A stretch of DNA of 50,380 bases. It comes from Dehalococcoidia bacterium UBA7891 (GTDB lineage: Bacteria; Chloroflexota; Dehalococcoidia; Lucifugimonadales; UBA826). Location of the stretch: NCBI GenBank assembly GCA_002500485.1, contig DLRJ01000027.1, positions 1 through 50,380 of the forward strand, read 5' to 3'. The notes beneath the pieces were generated by a model. It worked only from the letters and a program-made list of their open reading frames with translations. It did no database searches and was not told the origin of the DNA. The position numbers and the translations under genes were made by a program. Shown in pieces: positions 24,384-32,964 of the stretch (positions are counted from its first letter, which is position 1; every line of letters begins with the position of its first letter).

Positions 24384-25613
24384 GTGGTGGGTGTTATGGC
24401 AATTGCTAGTGCAGTTAGTATGGGCATGGGCTCATTAAATTTCGGGTTATATATCAAACCAATGGGGGAGCAGTTAGGTATTGGACGGGCTTCTTTCGGC
24501 TGGTCTTCAACCTTTAGGAGCATTTCAAGTGCCGCAACGAGCCCTATTATAGGCAGATTGCTCGATAGGTATGGTGCCAGATGGATTCTTGCAGGTTCAA
24601 CCATAATTACTGGATTGTGCATGGTTGGCCTCGCCTATACACGAGAAGCATGGCAACTCATGGTTTTGTTTTCAATAATGGGGTTGGTCGGTATGAGTGG
24701 GCCCGGTGCTCTTACTACATCTGTGCCGCCATCCAAGTGGTTTGTTCGAAACAGAGGAAAAGCTTTAGCCGTTACAGCAGTAGGTGTTTCCTTAGGGGCC
24801 CTAATTTTTGTTCCGCTCACCCAAATTTTCATAGATAAATACACTTGGAGCACCTCTTGGATTATATTAGCGATAGTTGGAGTCATCATTGTTGTTCCCC
24901 TCTCTGTTATTTTTGTCAGAAGACAACCTGAAGACATGGGATTGCTTCCTGATGGTGACAATCCTGTCAATGTGTCTGCCGTGGTGGACATTGACGATGA
25001 ATTTTCGTGGAGCTTAAGGGAAGCCATAAAAACAAAAAGCATGTGGTTTCTTACAATAGCTTTTTCTATCCTGTCTCTGGGAATACTGACACTGGCCCTG
25101 CATAGGATACCCGCTTTCATGGATAGAGGGCTGGATCCCACATTAGTCTCGCTTGCTACAGCTTTTGATGCTGTTTGTGCCGGGTTTGGTAGTTTTGCAG
25201 GGGGAATGTTAGTAAGGCGCCTTCAGCCTAAATTTATAGGTGCCTCAGCATTCTTGATGTTGGCGGTGGCGAGTGTGATGTCAATCTATGCGTATGGGTT
25301 TTGGCTGATGTTTTGGTCTATGGCTGTTTTTGGGCTTGGAATAGGCATTAATTCATTCACACAAAATTATATCTGGGCGGATTATTTTGGAAGGGGCAAC
25401 CTGGGTAGCATTCGAGGATTTGTTATGCCTATCACTTTGTTTATAGGATCTTTTGGTGCTCCAGCTGCAGGCTATGTCTTGGATATCACGGGATCATACG
25501 ATCCTGCCTGGTGGGCTGGTGTTGTCTTGATGTTGATAGGAGCTTTAGTATTTATTCTTGCGGATAAACCCAACCATAATGCACTCCTCCTTAATGAAAA
25601 TTTCAAGGAATGA
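24384..25613 (+). CDS. MFS transporter (monocarboxylate/OFA-like)
   Basis: The carrier has about 12 membrane segments, the loop motif LLDRYGARW, PPSKWFVRNRGKALAVTAVG, and a central loop near residues 175-205. It is a relative of the carrier at 22.2 kb. GTG 24384 is the first conventional start, but it cuts into the first membrane segment. The frame is open upstream and encodes TIFYGWIV, which opens the same segment in the paralogues. AGGAG at 24329-24333 is placed 8 nt before an in-frame ATC at 24342, so translation may start on ATC and give 423 aa. It is divergent from the selenoprotein gene. A small organic acid is the likely substrate. Confidence 0.9.
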   Translation: MVGVMAIASAVSMGMGSLNFGLYIKPMGEQLGIGRASFGWSSTFRSISSAATSPIIGRLLDRYGARWILAGSTIITGLCMVGLAYTREAWQLMVLFSIMGLVGMSGPGALTTSVPPSKWFVRNRGKALAVTAVGVSLGALIFVPLTQIFIDKYTWSTSWIILAIVGVIIVVPLSVIFVRRQPEDMGLLPDGDNPVNVSAVVDIDDEFSWSLREAIKTKSMWFLTIAFSILSLGILTLALHRIPAFMDRGLDPTLVSLATAFDAVCAGFGSFAGGMLVRRLQPKFIGASAFLMLAVASVMSIYAYGFWLMFWSMAVFGLGIGINSFTQNYIWADYFGRGNLGSIRGFVMPITLFIGSFGAPAAGYVLDITGSYDPAWWAGVVLMLIGALVFILADKPNHNALLLNENFKE

Positions 25614-25665
25614 ATTGCCAATTGGAAGCATTGAAGATTTGAGCTAGAGATGGGTTCAAAATCCT

Positions 25666-25694
25666 AGAATATTCTTGGAGTATTAGGATATTCT
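25666..25694. repeat. Short direct repeat upstream of the LLM oxidoreductase gene
   Basis: AGAATATTCT (25666-25675, itself a perfect palindrome) recurs as AGGATATTCT (25685-25694), 19 bp apart, close to two helical turns. It lies 55 bp before the start codon and may be a tandem operator. Confidence 0.35.
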
Positions 25695-25748
25695 GTTAAT
25701 GTGGGTGAGAGGTTCACCGTAAAGAATTTAACAAGGAAGTGAATTAAA

Positions 25749-26873
25749 TTGAAATTTGGCTTATTTTTTGAATGGCCTAATCCAGAGCTTCGTGAATTTA
25801 AAGATATATTTTCAGAAGGATTGGAACAAATAAAATTATCTGAGAGGTTAGGTTTCGACTATGTGCTTATAGCTGAACATCATTTTTCCAATTATGGGTT
25901 TTCTCCGGCACCTTTGTTACAGGCGCTAAAGATAGCCGAAAATACGGAAACTATCAAAATAGGTACTGCAGCTATCATTGTGCCGGAGTGGCAGCCACTT
26001 AGGGCTGCTGAAGAAATAGCTGTTTTAGATCATCTTACCGAAGGCCGGATATTTTGTGGGGTCGGTAGAGGGTACCAACCTTATGAAATGGGCGGATTTG
26101 GAATAGACCTTGAAGAGTCCCGGCCTAGGTTTCAGGAAGGGTTAGAGGTCATGACCAAAGCTTGGCGAGAACACAAGGATTGGACCTATGATGGAGAATA
26201 CATAAAGGTAAAAGAACCAATAACAGTTTTCCCAAAGCCCTTTCAAAAACCTAATCCACCTATATGGCTCGCTGGATCTTCAGAAGGATCTTTGAAATTA
26301 GCAGCCGATCAAGATATTCTGCCGTTGACCTCTAGCATGATGGGTATGGAAGTAGTTTCTCGACAGTATGCTAGTTATGTCCGATACAGGCGGGATGCTG
26401 GTAAATCTTTGGATGATTTGAATATGGCACTCCAATGTATGACCCATTGTGCCCCGACTATGAAGGAAGCCCTTGACCAATTGCCTTATATTCGCTGGCA
26501 AACAAGGGCCCAAAAAGCCCTAACCGAAAAAAAGGTAATTGACGGGAAAACGCAGGGAGTTCCGTACGAAGGTGAGATGACCGACGAATTATTTCTTGAC
26601 CGTACATATTTAGGTGATCCTGACTATCTGATCGAAAAATTCAAGAAAGCGAATGATGCAGGAATAACTAATATAAGCCTTTGGATGATGTGGGGGGGTA
26701 TTGAACATGAAAAATTAATGCGTTCTATAAAATTAATGGGAGAAAAGGTGATTCCCGAACTAAGAGATTTAACCCCTCCTGAAAGCCTAATAGATAATGC
26801 ATTAAGATCAGATGCCTTGGAAGCTAACAGTGGATCTTTCACTGTAACAGGAGAAAAACTAAAGGATAGTTAA
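25749..26873 (+). CDS. LLM-class flavin-dependent oxidoreductase (luciferase-like monooxygenase)
   Basis: The 374-aa TIM-barrel protein has the LLM pattern: KFGLFFEWPNPE at strand 1, LGFDYVLIAEHHF at the flavin face (the EHH motif), IKIGTAAIIVPEWQPLRAAEE, LDHLTEGRIFCGVGRGYQP and PPIWLAGSSEGSLKLAAD. Members use FMNH2 and oxygen to oxidise many organic compounds, often breaking C-S or C-N bonds or doing Baeyer-Villiger reactions. The acceptor here is unknown. The start TTG 25749 has AAGGAAG about 10 nt upstream. Such enzymes are strongly expanded in SAR202-type genomes, which fits the assigned lineage. It stands alone, with 135 bp before it and 103 bp after. Confidence 0.92.
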   Translation: MKFGLFFEWPNPELREFKDIFSEGLEQIKLSERLGFDYVLIAEHHFSNYGFSPAPLLQALKIAENTETIKIGTAAIIVPEWQPLRAAEEIAVLDHLTEGRIFCGVGRGYQPYEMGGFGIDLEESRPRFQEGLEVMTKAWREHKDWTYDGEYIKVKEPITVFPKPFQKPNPPIWLAGSSEGSLKLAADQDILPLTSSMMGMEVVSRQYASYVRYRRDAGKSLDDLNMALQCMTHCAPTMKEALDQLPYIRWQTRAQKALTEKKVIDGKTQGVPYEGEMTDELFLDRTYLGDPDYLIEKFKKANDAGITNISLWMMWGGIEHEKLMRSIKLMGEKVIPELRDLTPPESLIDNALRSDALEANSGSFTVTGEKLKDS

Positions 26874-26976
26874 AGCACAGTCATTGCTATCTTTATATGA
26901 AGGGCTTGGAGGTTTTGCGCCGAATGTGGGTTTGAAACGTGTAGCCCTATAAATATTTCATCGGTAAAATCTGGGT

Positions 26977-28014
26977 ATGAACCTAATAACGAGACAGACC
27001 ATCGGGGTTTTATTCTCCACACTCCTATTATTGGCATTTTATGCTTGTGACTCTGAAGGGGAGGCTATCTATTTTGCCTCGGACCGGGATGGGCAATGGG
27101 ATATTTATTACTCTGATCCAAATGCTGAAGAACAAATCAATTTAACAGATAGTCCATTCGCGGAAAGAAATCCAGTTTTGTCACCAAACCGAAAATTGAT
27201 AGCATTTTCGGTAAGCAAGGATTCCAAGGACTCGAATGTGGGAATTGAGGTAATGAAGCTGAAGGAAGGAGAAAAAATTAGTATTACTACAGGTCTTGGT
27301 ATCTATGCCACACCACGTTGGAGCCCTGATAGTTCTAGGTTGGCGTATGCTGCCGCCCAGCCGGGCAAGGAATCATTTGTGCTTGTAAGCGACTTGACTC
27401 AATCACTTAGCCCGCGCCTGTCAGAAGTACGATCCGATCAAGTTGGAGATTGGTCTTCAGACGGGAATTCTGTTGTATTTTCATCTTCAAATCCGGAGAA
27501 TCCAGGTATTCACGATAGAAATCCTGACGGCGTTAATCAACGGCAAGTGACTTGTGGGAATGATGTTGGGGCCAAATGGTCGCCAGATAACAAGAAGTTA
27601 GCCTTTATATCTGAACGGTCTGGGAATCGAGATATATACGTGATTGATAAGGAAGTAGAAGATGGATTATGTGAATCCGACGCCGATTCTAAATTGGGGT
27701 TGTATCAACTAACAGACACAAAAGGTAGTGAGTCTGATATTTCATGGTCTCCTGATGGAAGACAGATATTATTTGTCTCAGAAAGGGATGGGAATTCAGA
27801 AATTTATGTAATGGATAGTAGTGGAAACAATCAAGTTCGATTGACTCAAAATGACAAGACAGACAAACAACCTGTTTGGTCTCCCGACGGGAAAAATATT
27901 GCATTCGTATCGAATTTGGATGGCGACTATGATATTTACATCATGAATAGTAAAGGGGAAGATCAAAAGAGGTTAACCAACAATGAAGCCGATGATCTCA
28001 ATCCCAGTTGGTAA
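26977..28014 (+). CDS. TolB-like WD40 (PD40) lipoprotein
   Basis: The 345-aa protein starts with a lipoprotein signal, residues 1-23, ending in F-Y-A-C with Cys24 for lipidation. The rest is a six-bladed propeller of PD40/TolB repeats: IYFASDRDGQWDIYYSD, ATPRWSPDSSRLAYAAAQ, AKWSPDNKKLAFISERSGNRD, DISWSPDGRQILFVSERDGN and PVWSPDGKNIAFVSNLDGDYD. The protein would sit outside the cytoplasmic membrane and bind a partner rather than catalyse. It lacks the N-terminal domain of true TolB, so I do not assign that symbol. ATG 26977 is preceded by TGGGT, a weak ribosome site. Confidence 0.88.
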   Translation: MNLITRQTIGVLFSTLLLLAFYACDSEGEAIYFASDRDGQWDIYYSDPNAEEQINLTDSPFAERNPVLSPNRKLIAFSVSKDSKDSNVGIEVMKLKEGEKISITTGLGIYATPRWSPDSSRLAYAAAQPGKESFVLVSDLTQSLSPRLSEVRSDQVGDWSSDGNSVVFSSSNPENPGIHDRNPDGVNQRQVTCGNDVGAKWSPDNKKLAFISERSGNRDIYVIDKEVEDGLCESDADSKLGLYQLTDTKGSESDISWSPDGRQILFVSERDGNSEIYVMDSSGNNQVRLTQNDKTDKQPVWSPDGKNIAFVSNLDGDYDIYIMNSKGEDQKRLTNNEADDLNPSW

Positions 28015-28106
28015 TTTCCCTGCTTTTTAACATCAAATCTTGATAAATGCTTTGGTGACACCCTATTTGGGTATGTGCTAAAAATGGCTGGCTGATTTTG
28101 GACGTA

Positions 28107-29246
28107 ATGATGGGTTCTAAAGAAAACTACAAATATCGACGAATTATTGTGAAGGCCGGGACAAATATACTTACCGGCGGAAGGGATGAATTGGATGATT
28201 CCTTTATCGATAACTTGGTTTCTCAAATTTCGGAATTATCCTCTTCAGGAAGGGAGATGCTTCTTGTATCATCGGGAGCTGTGGCAGCTGGAAGAGGGGT
28301 GATGAGGAATTTATCGAAGAGTTCAGTTTTACCAGACAGGCAAGTTTTGGCGGCGGTTGGTCAAGGCAGACTGATGCATTTATATGAGCAAGCTTTTGCC
28401 ACTCATGGGATTCCCACTGCCCAAGCCTTGCTTTCCCGTAGGGATGTGACTGACAGGTTAGGCTATTTGAATTTAAGAAACACATTACTTTCCTTGTTGA
28501 ATAATGGTGTAGTTCCAGTAATAAATGAAAATGACGTAGTGGCTGTAGAGGAACTAGAAGGGGAAGTTTTCGGTGATAATGATACCTTGTCTGCTCTAGT
28601 TGCTAACTTAATTGATGCTGATTTACTAGTGATATTAGGTAGTGTAGAGGGGATGTACACTAAAGACCCAAATATTTTTACAGACGCTGAACTTATATCA
28701 GTGGTAGAAAAAATGGACGGTAAGTTAAATGAATATGCTGGCCCTTCGTCAGATTTAAGAGGACGCGGCGGGATGGTAACCAAAATAGAGGCTGCTCGTT
28801 TGGCTACGGCGTCAGGGGTTGATGTTGTTATTGCAAATGGCACCACGGATTCGGTTGTTTTTCGTCTTTCGAATGGAGAGAGAATAGGAACTCTGTTTAA
28901 GACATCGGTATCAAAATTGGAAAGTAGGAAAAGATGGATGCTCAGTGGGGTGTCTAATAAAGGAAATATAAAAGTAGACAAAGGGGCTGTATCGGCATTG
29001 AAATCCAGCAAGACAAGTCTCCTACCAGCTGGAGTGTTGAGTTGTTTTGGACGATTTGAAAGAGGGGATATCGTTTATATTAAGGATGAGCATGAAAATA
29101 ATATTGCAGCTGGCATTAGTAACTATGGGTCCTCTGATTTGCTGCAAATACAAAGTTTAAAATCTGACCGAATTGAACAGGTTCTAGGACATTACTATGG
29201 GGATGAGGTCATACATAGGGATAATATGGTTATGTTAAATGATTGA
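28107..29246 (+). CDS. proB: Glutamate 5-kinase
   Basis: ProB phosphorylates glutamate to gamma-glutamyl phosphate, the first step of proline synthesis. The amino-acid kinase domain has IIVKAGTNILTGG, LVSSGAVAAGRGVM, NENDVVAVEELEGEVFGDND with TLSALVANLIDADLL, and RGRGGMVTKIEAARLATASG. A C-terminal PUA domain follows from about residue 285 (KGAVSALKSSKTSLLPAGVL). The longest frame begins at TTG 28098, but GGA at 28100-28102 supports ATG 28107 or 28110, and I use 28107. The gene is followed immediately by proA, so the two act in sequence. Confidence 0.96.
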   Translation: MMGSKENYKYRRIIVKAGTNILTGGRDELDDSFIDNLVSQISELSSSGREMLLVSSGAVAAGRGVMRNLSKSSVLPDRQVLAAVGQGRLMHLYEQAFATHGIPTAQALLSRRDVTDRLGYLNLRNTLLSLLNNGVVPVINENDVVAVEELEGEVFGDNDTLSALVANLIDADLLVILGSVEGMYTKDPNIFTDAELISVVEKMDGKLNEYAGPSSDLRGRGGMVTKIEAARLATASGVDVVIANGTTDSVVFRLSNGERIGTLFKTSVSKLESRKRWMLSGVSNKGNIKVDKGAVSALKSSKTSLLPAGVLSCFGRFERGDIVYIKDEHENNIAAGISNYGSSDLLQIQSLKSDRIEQVLGHYYGDEVIHRDNMVMLND

Positions 29247-29269
29247 AGTTCCAAAGAGGGGGTGTTGGC

Positions 29270-30532
29270 TTGGATAGTCTCGAAAATTTAGGCAAAGCTG
29301 CCAAAACGGTTTCTAGAAGACTTGCTTCTTCCTCTGGAGGAAGAAGGAATTTAGCTATTCAGAAGATCGCGACGGCCCTGATTGATTCCGAGCAGGAGAT
29401 CATTTCAGAGAATTCGAAAGATATATCCAACGGCCGCAATAAAGGATTATCAGAGGCCATGTTGGACAGATTGATTATTACGAAGAAATCAATACATGGT
29501 ATGTCATCTGATGCTTTGAAGGTTGCTAATTTAGATGATCCGGTGGGGGAAATGATTGAAATGAAAACCATGGAGAATGGTCTTCAAGTTGGGCGAAAAC
29601 GTGTGCCCTTGGGCGTAATTGGCATTATATATGAGAGCAGACCAAACGTTACTGTCGATATATCGGTGCTGTGCTTGAAATCTGGGAATGCCGTAATTCT
29701 TAGAGGAGGGAGTGAGGCGTTTTATTCAAACCAGATTTTGGCCAAGGTTATTAGAGATGCTATATCAAAAGCTGATTTGCCAAAAGATTCCATTCAGATT
29801 GTCCAGAGTACCGACAGGAAACTGGTTTCTGAAATGCTGAAATTAGATCAGTATATTGATCTAATGATTCCAAGAGGTGGACAAGACTTAGTGAACAGAG
29901 TGGCTACTGAATCCAAGATGCCATCCATCACTGGCGGTGTAGGAGTTTGCCATACCTATGTAGATAATGAAGCTTCGTTATCTATGGCTGTTGAAGTTGT
30001 TAATAACGCCAAAGTTCAGCGGCCATCGGTCTGTAATGCATTGGATACTGTTTTGGTTCATTCTTCTTTGGCCTCGGATTATCTTCCCCGTTTAGCGGAA
30101 GCTTTTTCTGTTGCCGGCGTAGAGTTGAGATGTGATACCAGAGCTCTTTCTATTTTGGGGCCAAGGGAAGATATCAAGGTGGTTCCGGCCCAGGATGAAG
30201 ATTGGGATACAGAACATTTGTCATTGATAGCAGGAGTGAAAATAGTAGATTCAGTAGAAGAAGCTATTAATCACATCGAAAATCATGGTACAGGCCATTC
30301 GGATGCCATTATTACAGAAAATTATTCAACAGCGGACAGGTTTGTTAGGGAAGTGGATTCAAGTGCTGTTATGGTAAATGCTTCGACTAGATTTAATGAT
30401 GGCGGCCAATTTGGATTAGGGGCTGAAGTGGCTATAAGTACTAATAAAATGCATGCCAGAGGCCCTATGGGACTGAAAGAGATAACCTCGTACAAATGGG
30501 TTGTTCTAGGGACTGGGCATATAAGGGAATAA
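29270..30532 (+). CDS. proA: Gamma-glutamyl phosphate reductase
   Basis: ProA reduces gamma-glutamyl phosphate to glutamate semialdehyde with NADPH, the second step of proline synthesis. Conserved segments are VPLGVIGIIYESRPNVT, LKSGNAVILRGGSEA, DLMIPRGGQDLVNRV, ITGGVGVCHTYVD, and QRPSVCNALDTVLVH with the catalytic Cys. The end GLGAEVAISTNKMHARGPMG is typical. The longest frame starts at TTG 29243, overlapping proB. GAGGGGG lies about 8 nt before TTG 29270, which gives 420 aa and the normal N-terminus, so I choose it. Confidence 0.96.
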   Translation: MDSLENLGKAAKTVSRRLASSSGGRRNLAIQKIATALIDSEQEIISENSKDISNGRNKGLSEAMLDRLIITKKSIHGMSSDALKVANLDDPVGEMIEMKTMENGLQVGRKRVPLGVIGIIYESRPNVTVDISVLCLKSGNAVILRGGSEAFYSNQILAKVIRDAISKADLPKDSIQIVQSTDRKLVSEMLKLDQYIDLMIPRGGQDLVNRVATESKMPSITGGVGVCHTYVDNEASLSMAVEVVNNAKVQRPSVCNALDTVLVHSSLASDYLPRLAEAFSVAGVELRCDTRALSILGPREDIKVVPAQDEDWDTEHLSLIAGVKIVDSVEEAINHIENHGTGHSDAIITENYSTADRFVREVDSSAVMVNASTRFNDGGQFGLGAEVAISTNKMHARGPMGLKEITSYKWVVLGTGHIRE

Positions 30533-30614
30533 CAGAAAGCAGATTCAAAAGAATAAACCAAGAAATTTGAAATCACCGAAGGTTATGTAAGTTTCGACTA
30601 ATAACGAGGACACG

Positions 30615-31565
30615 ATGCAGGACGAGAATATTTTTTATACAGTGGATATGCAAAGAGAAGTTCGGGATTTTGTACAAAATCTAGAAAAAGAGTTAGCTGA
30701 ATACCCGCCGGTATATGAGAGGGATCCGGTAGAAATCAGAAATGATCAAGAAGAAGGACTTGGGCGCTATGAAAAGCCAATTCTATCGCAAAAAGCCATA
30801 GAGCGAGAAATTCAAAGCGACCAGGGACCAGTTCACGTAAGAGCTTTTATACCCGATGATCAGATAGATGGGGTATATCTGCATATACACGGTGGCGGTT
30901 GGGTATTTGGAAGAGCACATCATCGGGATGGGGATTTAGAAGAAATAATGAATGATTGCAACGCAGCAGTTATTTCTGTCGATTATAGATTGGCACCTGA
31001 AAATCCTTACCCAGCAGCCCAAGATGATTGTGAAGCAGTTGCTCTGTGGGTTGTTGACAATGCTATGGAAGAATTTGGCACGGATAAGATTGCCATTGGT
31101 GGAGAATCAGCTGGGGGACACCTGTCCGCTTCTACTATGATCCGTATGCGAGATAAACATGGATTCACTGGGTTTACAGGTGCTAATTTGGTGTATGGCG
31201 TGTTTGACATGTCTGGAACCCCAAGTCTTAGATTGTGGGGGGATCGTAATTTGGTTTTGAGTACCCCAACGATGAATTGGTTTTTTGATCATTATTTACC
31301 TAACCAAGATAGGAGAGACCCTGATGTATCGCCCCTGTATGCGCACTTGCATGAATTAGCTCCGGCTCTTTTTACTGTTGGGACTTTGGATCCACTTTTA
31401 GACGACACTTTGTTCATGCATTCAAGGTGGTTTGCGTCCGGAAATCCATCTACATTAAACGTATACCCTGGTGCTACTCATGGTTTTGAAAGACAAGGGA
31501 CATTGTTGGGTGAAAAAGTTAGAGCTAGGATGAGGACTTTTATCTCCGAGAGTTTTCAGTCCTGA
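30615..31565 (+). CDS. Alpha/beta hydrolase, hormone-sensitive-lipase type
   Basis: The 316-aa esterase-like protein has the HSL oxyanion motif YLHIHGGGWVFG near residues 90-101, the nucleophile motif GGESAGGHL, the acid in GTLDPLLDD and the His in PGATHGFER. Such enzymes hydrolyse short-chain esters in the cytoplasm. No export signal is visible. ATG 30615 has GAGGA 4-5 nt upstream. Its last 26 bp overlap the 3' end of the MFS gene on the other strand. Confidence 0.92.
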   Translation: MQDENIFYTVDMQREVRDFVQNLEKELAEYPPVYERDPVEIRNDQEEGLGRYEKPILSQKAIEREIQSDQGPVHVRAFIPDDQIDGVYLHIHGGGWVFGRAHHRDGDLEEIMNDCNAAVISVDYRLAPENPYPAAQDDCEAVALWVVDNAMEEFGTDKIAIGGESAGGHLSASTMIRMRDKHGFTGFTGANLVYGVFDMSGTPSLRLWGDRNLVLSTPTMNWFFDHYLPNQDRRDPDVSPLYAHLHELAPALFTVGTLDPLLDDTLFMHSRWFASGNPSTLNVYPGATHGFERQGTLLGEKVRARMRTFISESFQS

Positions 31566-32805
31566 CGTTGTAATAAAGAAAAATCACACAGAAATATCCG
31601 ATTGCCGTGGCTAGAAAAATAGGCATATAGCTATCTATCCATGCTACAGCGAATGCTCCGACCGAAGGTCCCAAACCCATTGCAGCAGTTCTGGTTGGGC
31701 CTGTCAGTCCGGTAACAGTACCAAAAGAGGCTCTATTAAATACTGTTCCTAACATCATGCTGCCTAACACAAATATGAGACTAGTAATTGTGGTCCAAAA
31801 TACGACAAGGGCGAATCCGTAGGTTGGTATGTCAATTACTGTAAAAAGTATCGAGGGTAGGATGGCTAAAACCAGAACACAAATCGCAATTTTTTTTGTT
31901 GTGAATCTATCTGTTAAATATCCCCAAACGGGTACAGAAAGCCCTCCGAGAACGTTTCCTAAAGTCAATGCGCCAGCTGCGGTGCTTTGGGAAATTCCTC
32001 CATCTGTTAAGAAAGGGACTACTTGAAATAGGGTCATTGAAGTCGAGGTAACGGCTACGAATTCACCTATCATTATGAACCAGAATGATGGCAAGGACAT
32101 TATCCTGGACACGGTCCAAGTTTGTTCAGAAATCGGAGGATCCGCTTTGCCTAAAGTAGTGTTTACGGCACCATCCGGTAGCTGTCCGACATCTTCTGGT
32201 TTATGCCTCATCAATAATAAAATAGGCAATGACAGTGGGATGGATACTAAACCGATTACTTTGTATGCTGTCCTCCATGAGTAGGCTGTGGCAATGCCAG
32301 TTATTATCTGGATATTGATGGATTCACCTATTATTCTGTTTAGCGCAGTGATACCCATAGCGAAATTCCGCTTTTTCTCAAAGAAATTTACAGCGACTGT
32401 GCGGGGAATAAGATTTTGTAGATTCGGACCGGCTATAGCTCGGACCACAATATACGCAGTGAAAAATTGCCATAATGACTGGCTACTGGAAAAGTAGATA
32501 ATTCCGAACCCAACTAGCAGGGATGCAAAGAACATCATCCATCTGGGCCCAAATTTATCTACAAGCCTTCCTATAAACGGCATTGTTAAACCGGATGCCC
32601 ATGTTCCAAGAGTGGCTGCTAAAGCGATAGTTCTTCTATCCCATCCAATTTCCCCTGCAATCAAATCCTGTACCCCTCCAAAAACTGTTTGAGCTACAGA
32701 TGTAGCTATCAAAGCACCAATTGAGGCAGTCCCTAAAACTATCCAGCCGTAGAAGAAGGGTGGGGAGGGGTGCCAGCGATAGATGCTTTTCGCTAAATTT
32801 TTCAA
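31540..32805 (-). CDS. MFS transporter
   Basis: The 421-aa carrier has about 12 membrane segments. The first is FFYGWIVLGTASIGALIATS, then the MPFIGRLVDKFGPRW loop motif, FFEKKRNFAMGITALNRIIG, and a cytoplasmic loop near residues 195-225. It is of the same YGW-starting type as the two carriers at 22-25 kb. The start TTG 32805 has AGGG 6 nt upstream. Its gene ends inside the 3' end of the esterase gene. It is divergent from the crotonase operon, so it may carry that pathway's substrate, but this is only context. Confidence 0.92.
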   Translation of the reverse strand: MKNLAKSIYRWHPSPPFFYGWIVLGTASIGALIATSVAQTVFGGVQDLIAGEIGWDRRTIALAATLGTWASGLTMPFIGRLVDKFGPRWMMFFASLLVGFGIIYFSSSQSLWQFFTAYIVVRAIAGPNLQNLIPRTVAVNFFEKKRNFAMGITALNRIIGESINIQIITGIATAYSWRTAYKVIGLVSIPLSLPILLLMRHKPEDVGQLPDGAVNTTLGKADPPISEQTWTVSRIMSLPSFWFIMIGEFVAVTSTSMTLFQVVPFLTDGGISQSTAAGALTLGNVLGGLSVPVWGYLTDRFTTKKIAICVLVLAILPSILFTVIDIPTYGFALVVFWTTITSLIFVLGSMMLGTVFNRASFGTVTGLTGPTRTAAMGLGPSVGAFAVAWIDSYMPIFLATAIGYFCVIFLYYNVRTENSRR

Positions 32806-32964
32806 GAACAGCCCTTATTTTTGTCGATTTGAGCGATGAACTAGTACAAAAGCTAATTTTAATACTTCTTCGTGATAATATTTCGCCGCCCCTAATCTAT
32901 TCAATAAAAAAGAAAAATGGAATTAGGGTCGTATCTGAAGAATTTTAGAAAAGGAGAGATATAA

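Noticed and set aside
26874..26976. Terminator with AGGGCT...AGCCCT after the LLM oxidoreductase gene
   Set aside because: The arms are six bases long with a loop of more than 30 nt and no T-run.
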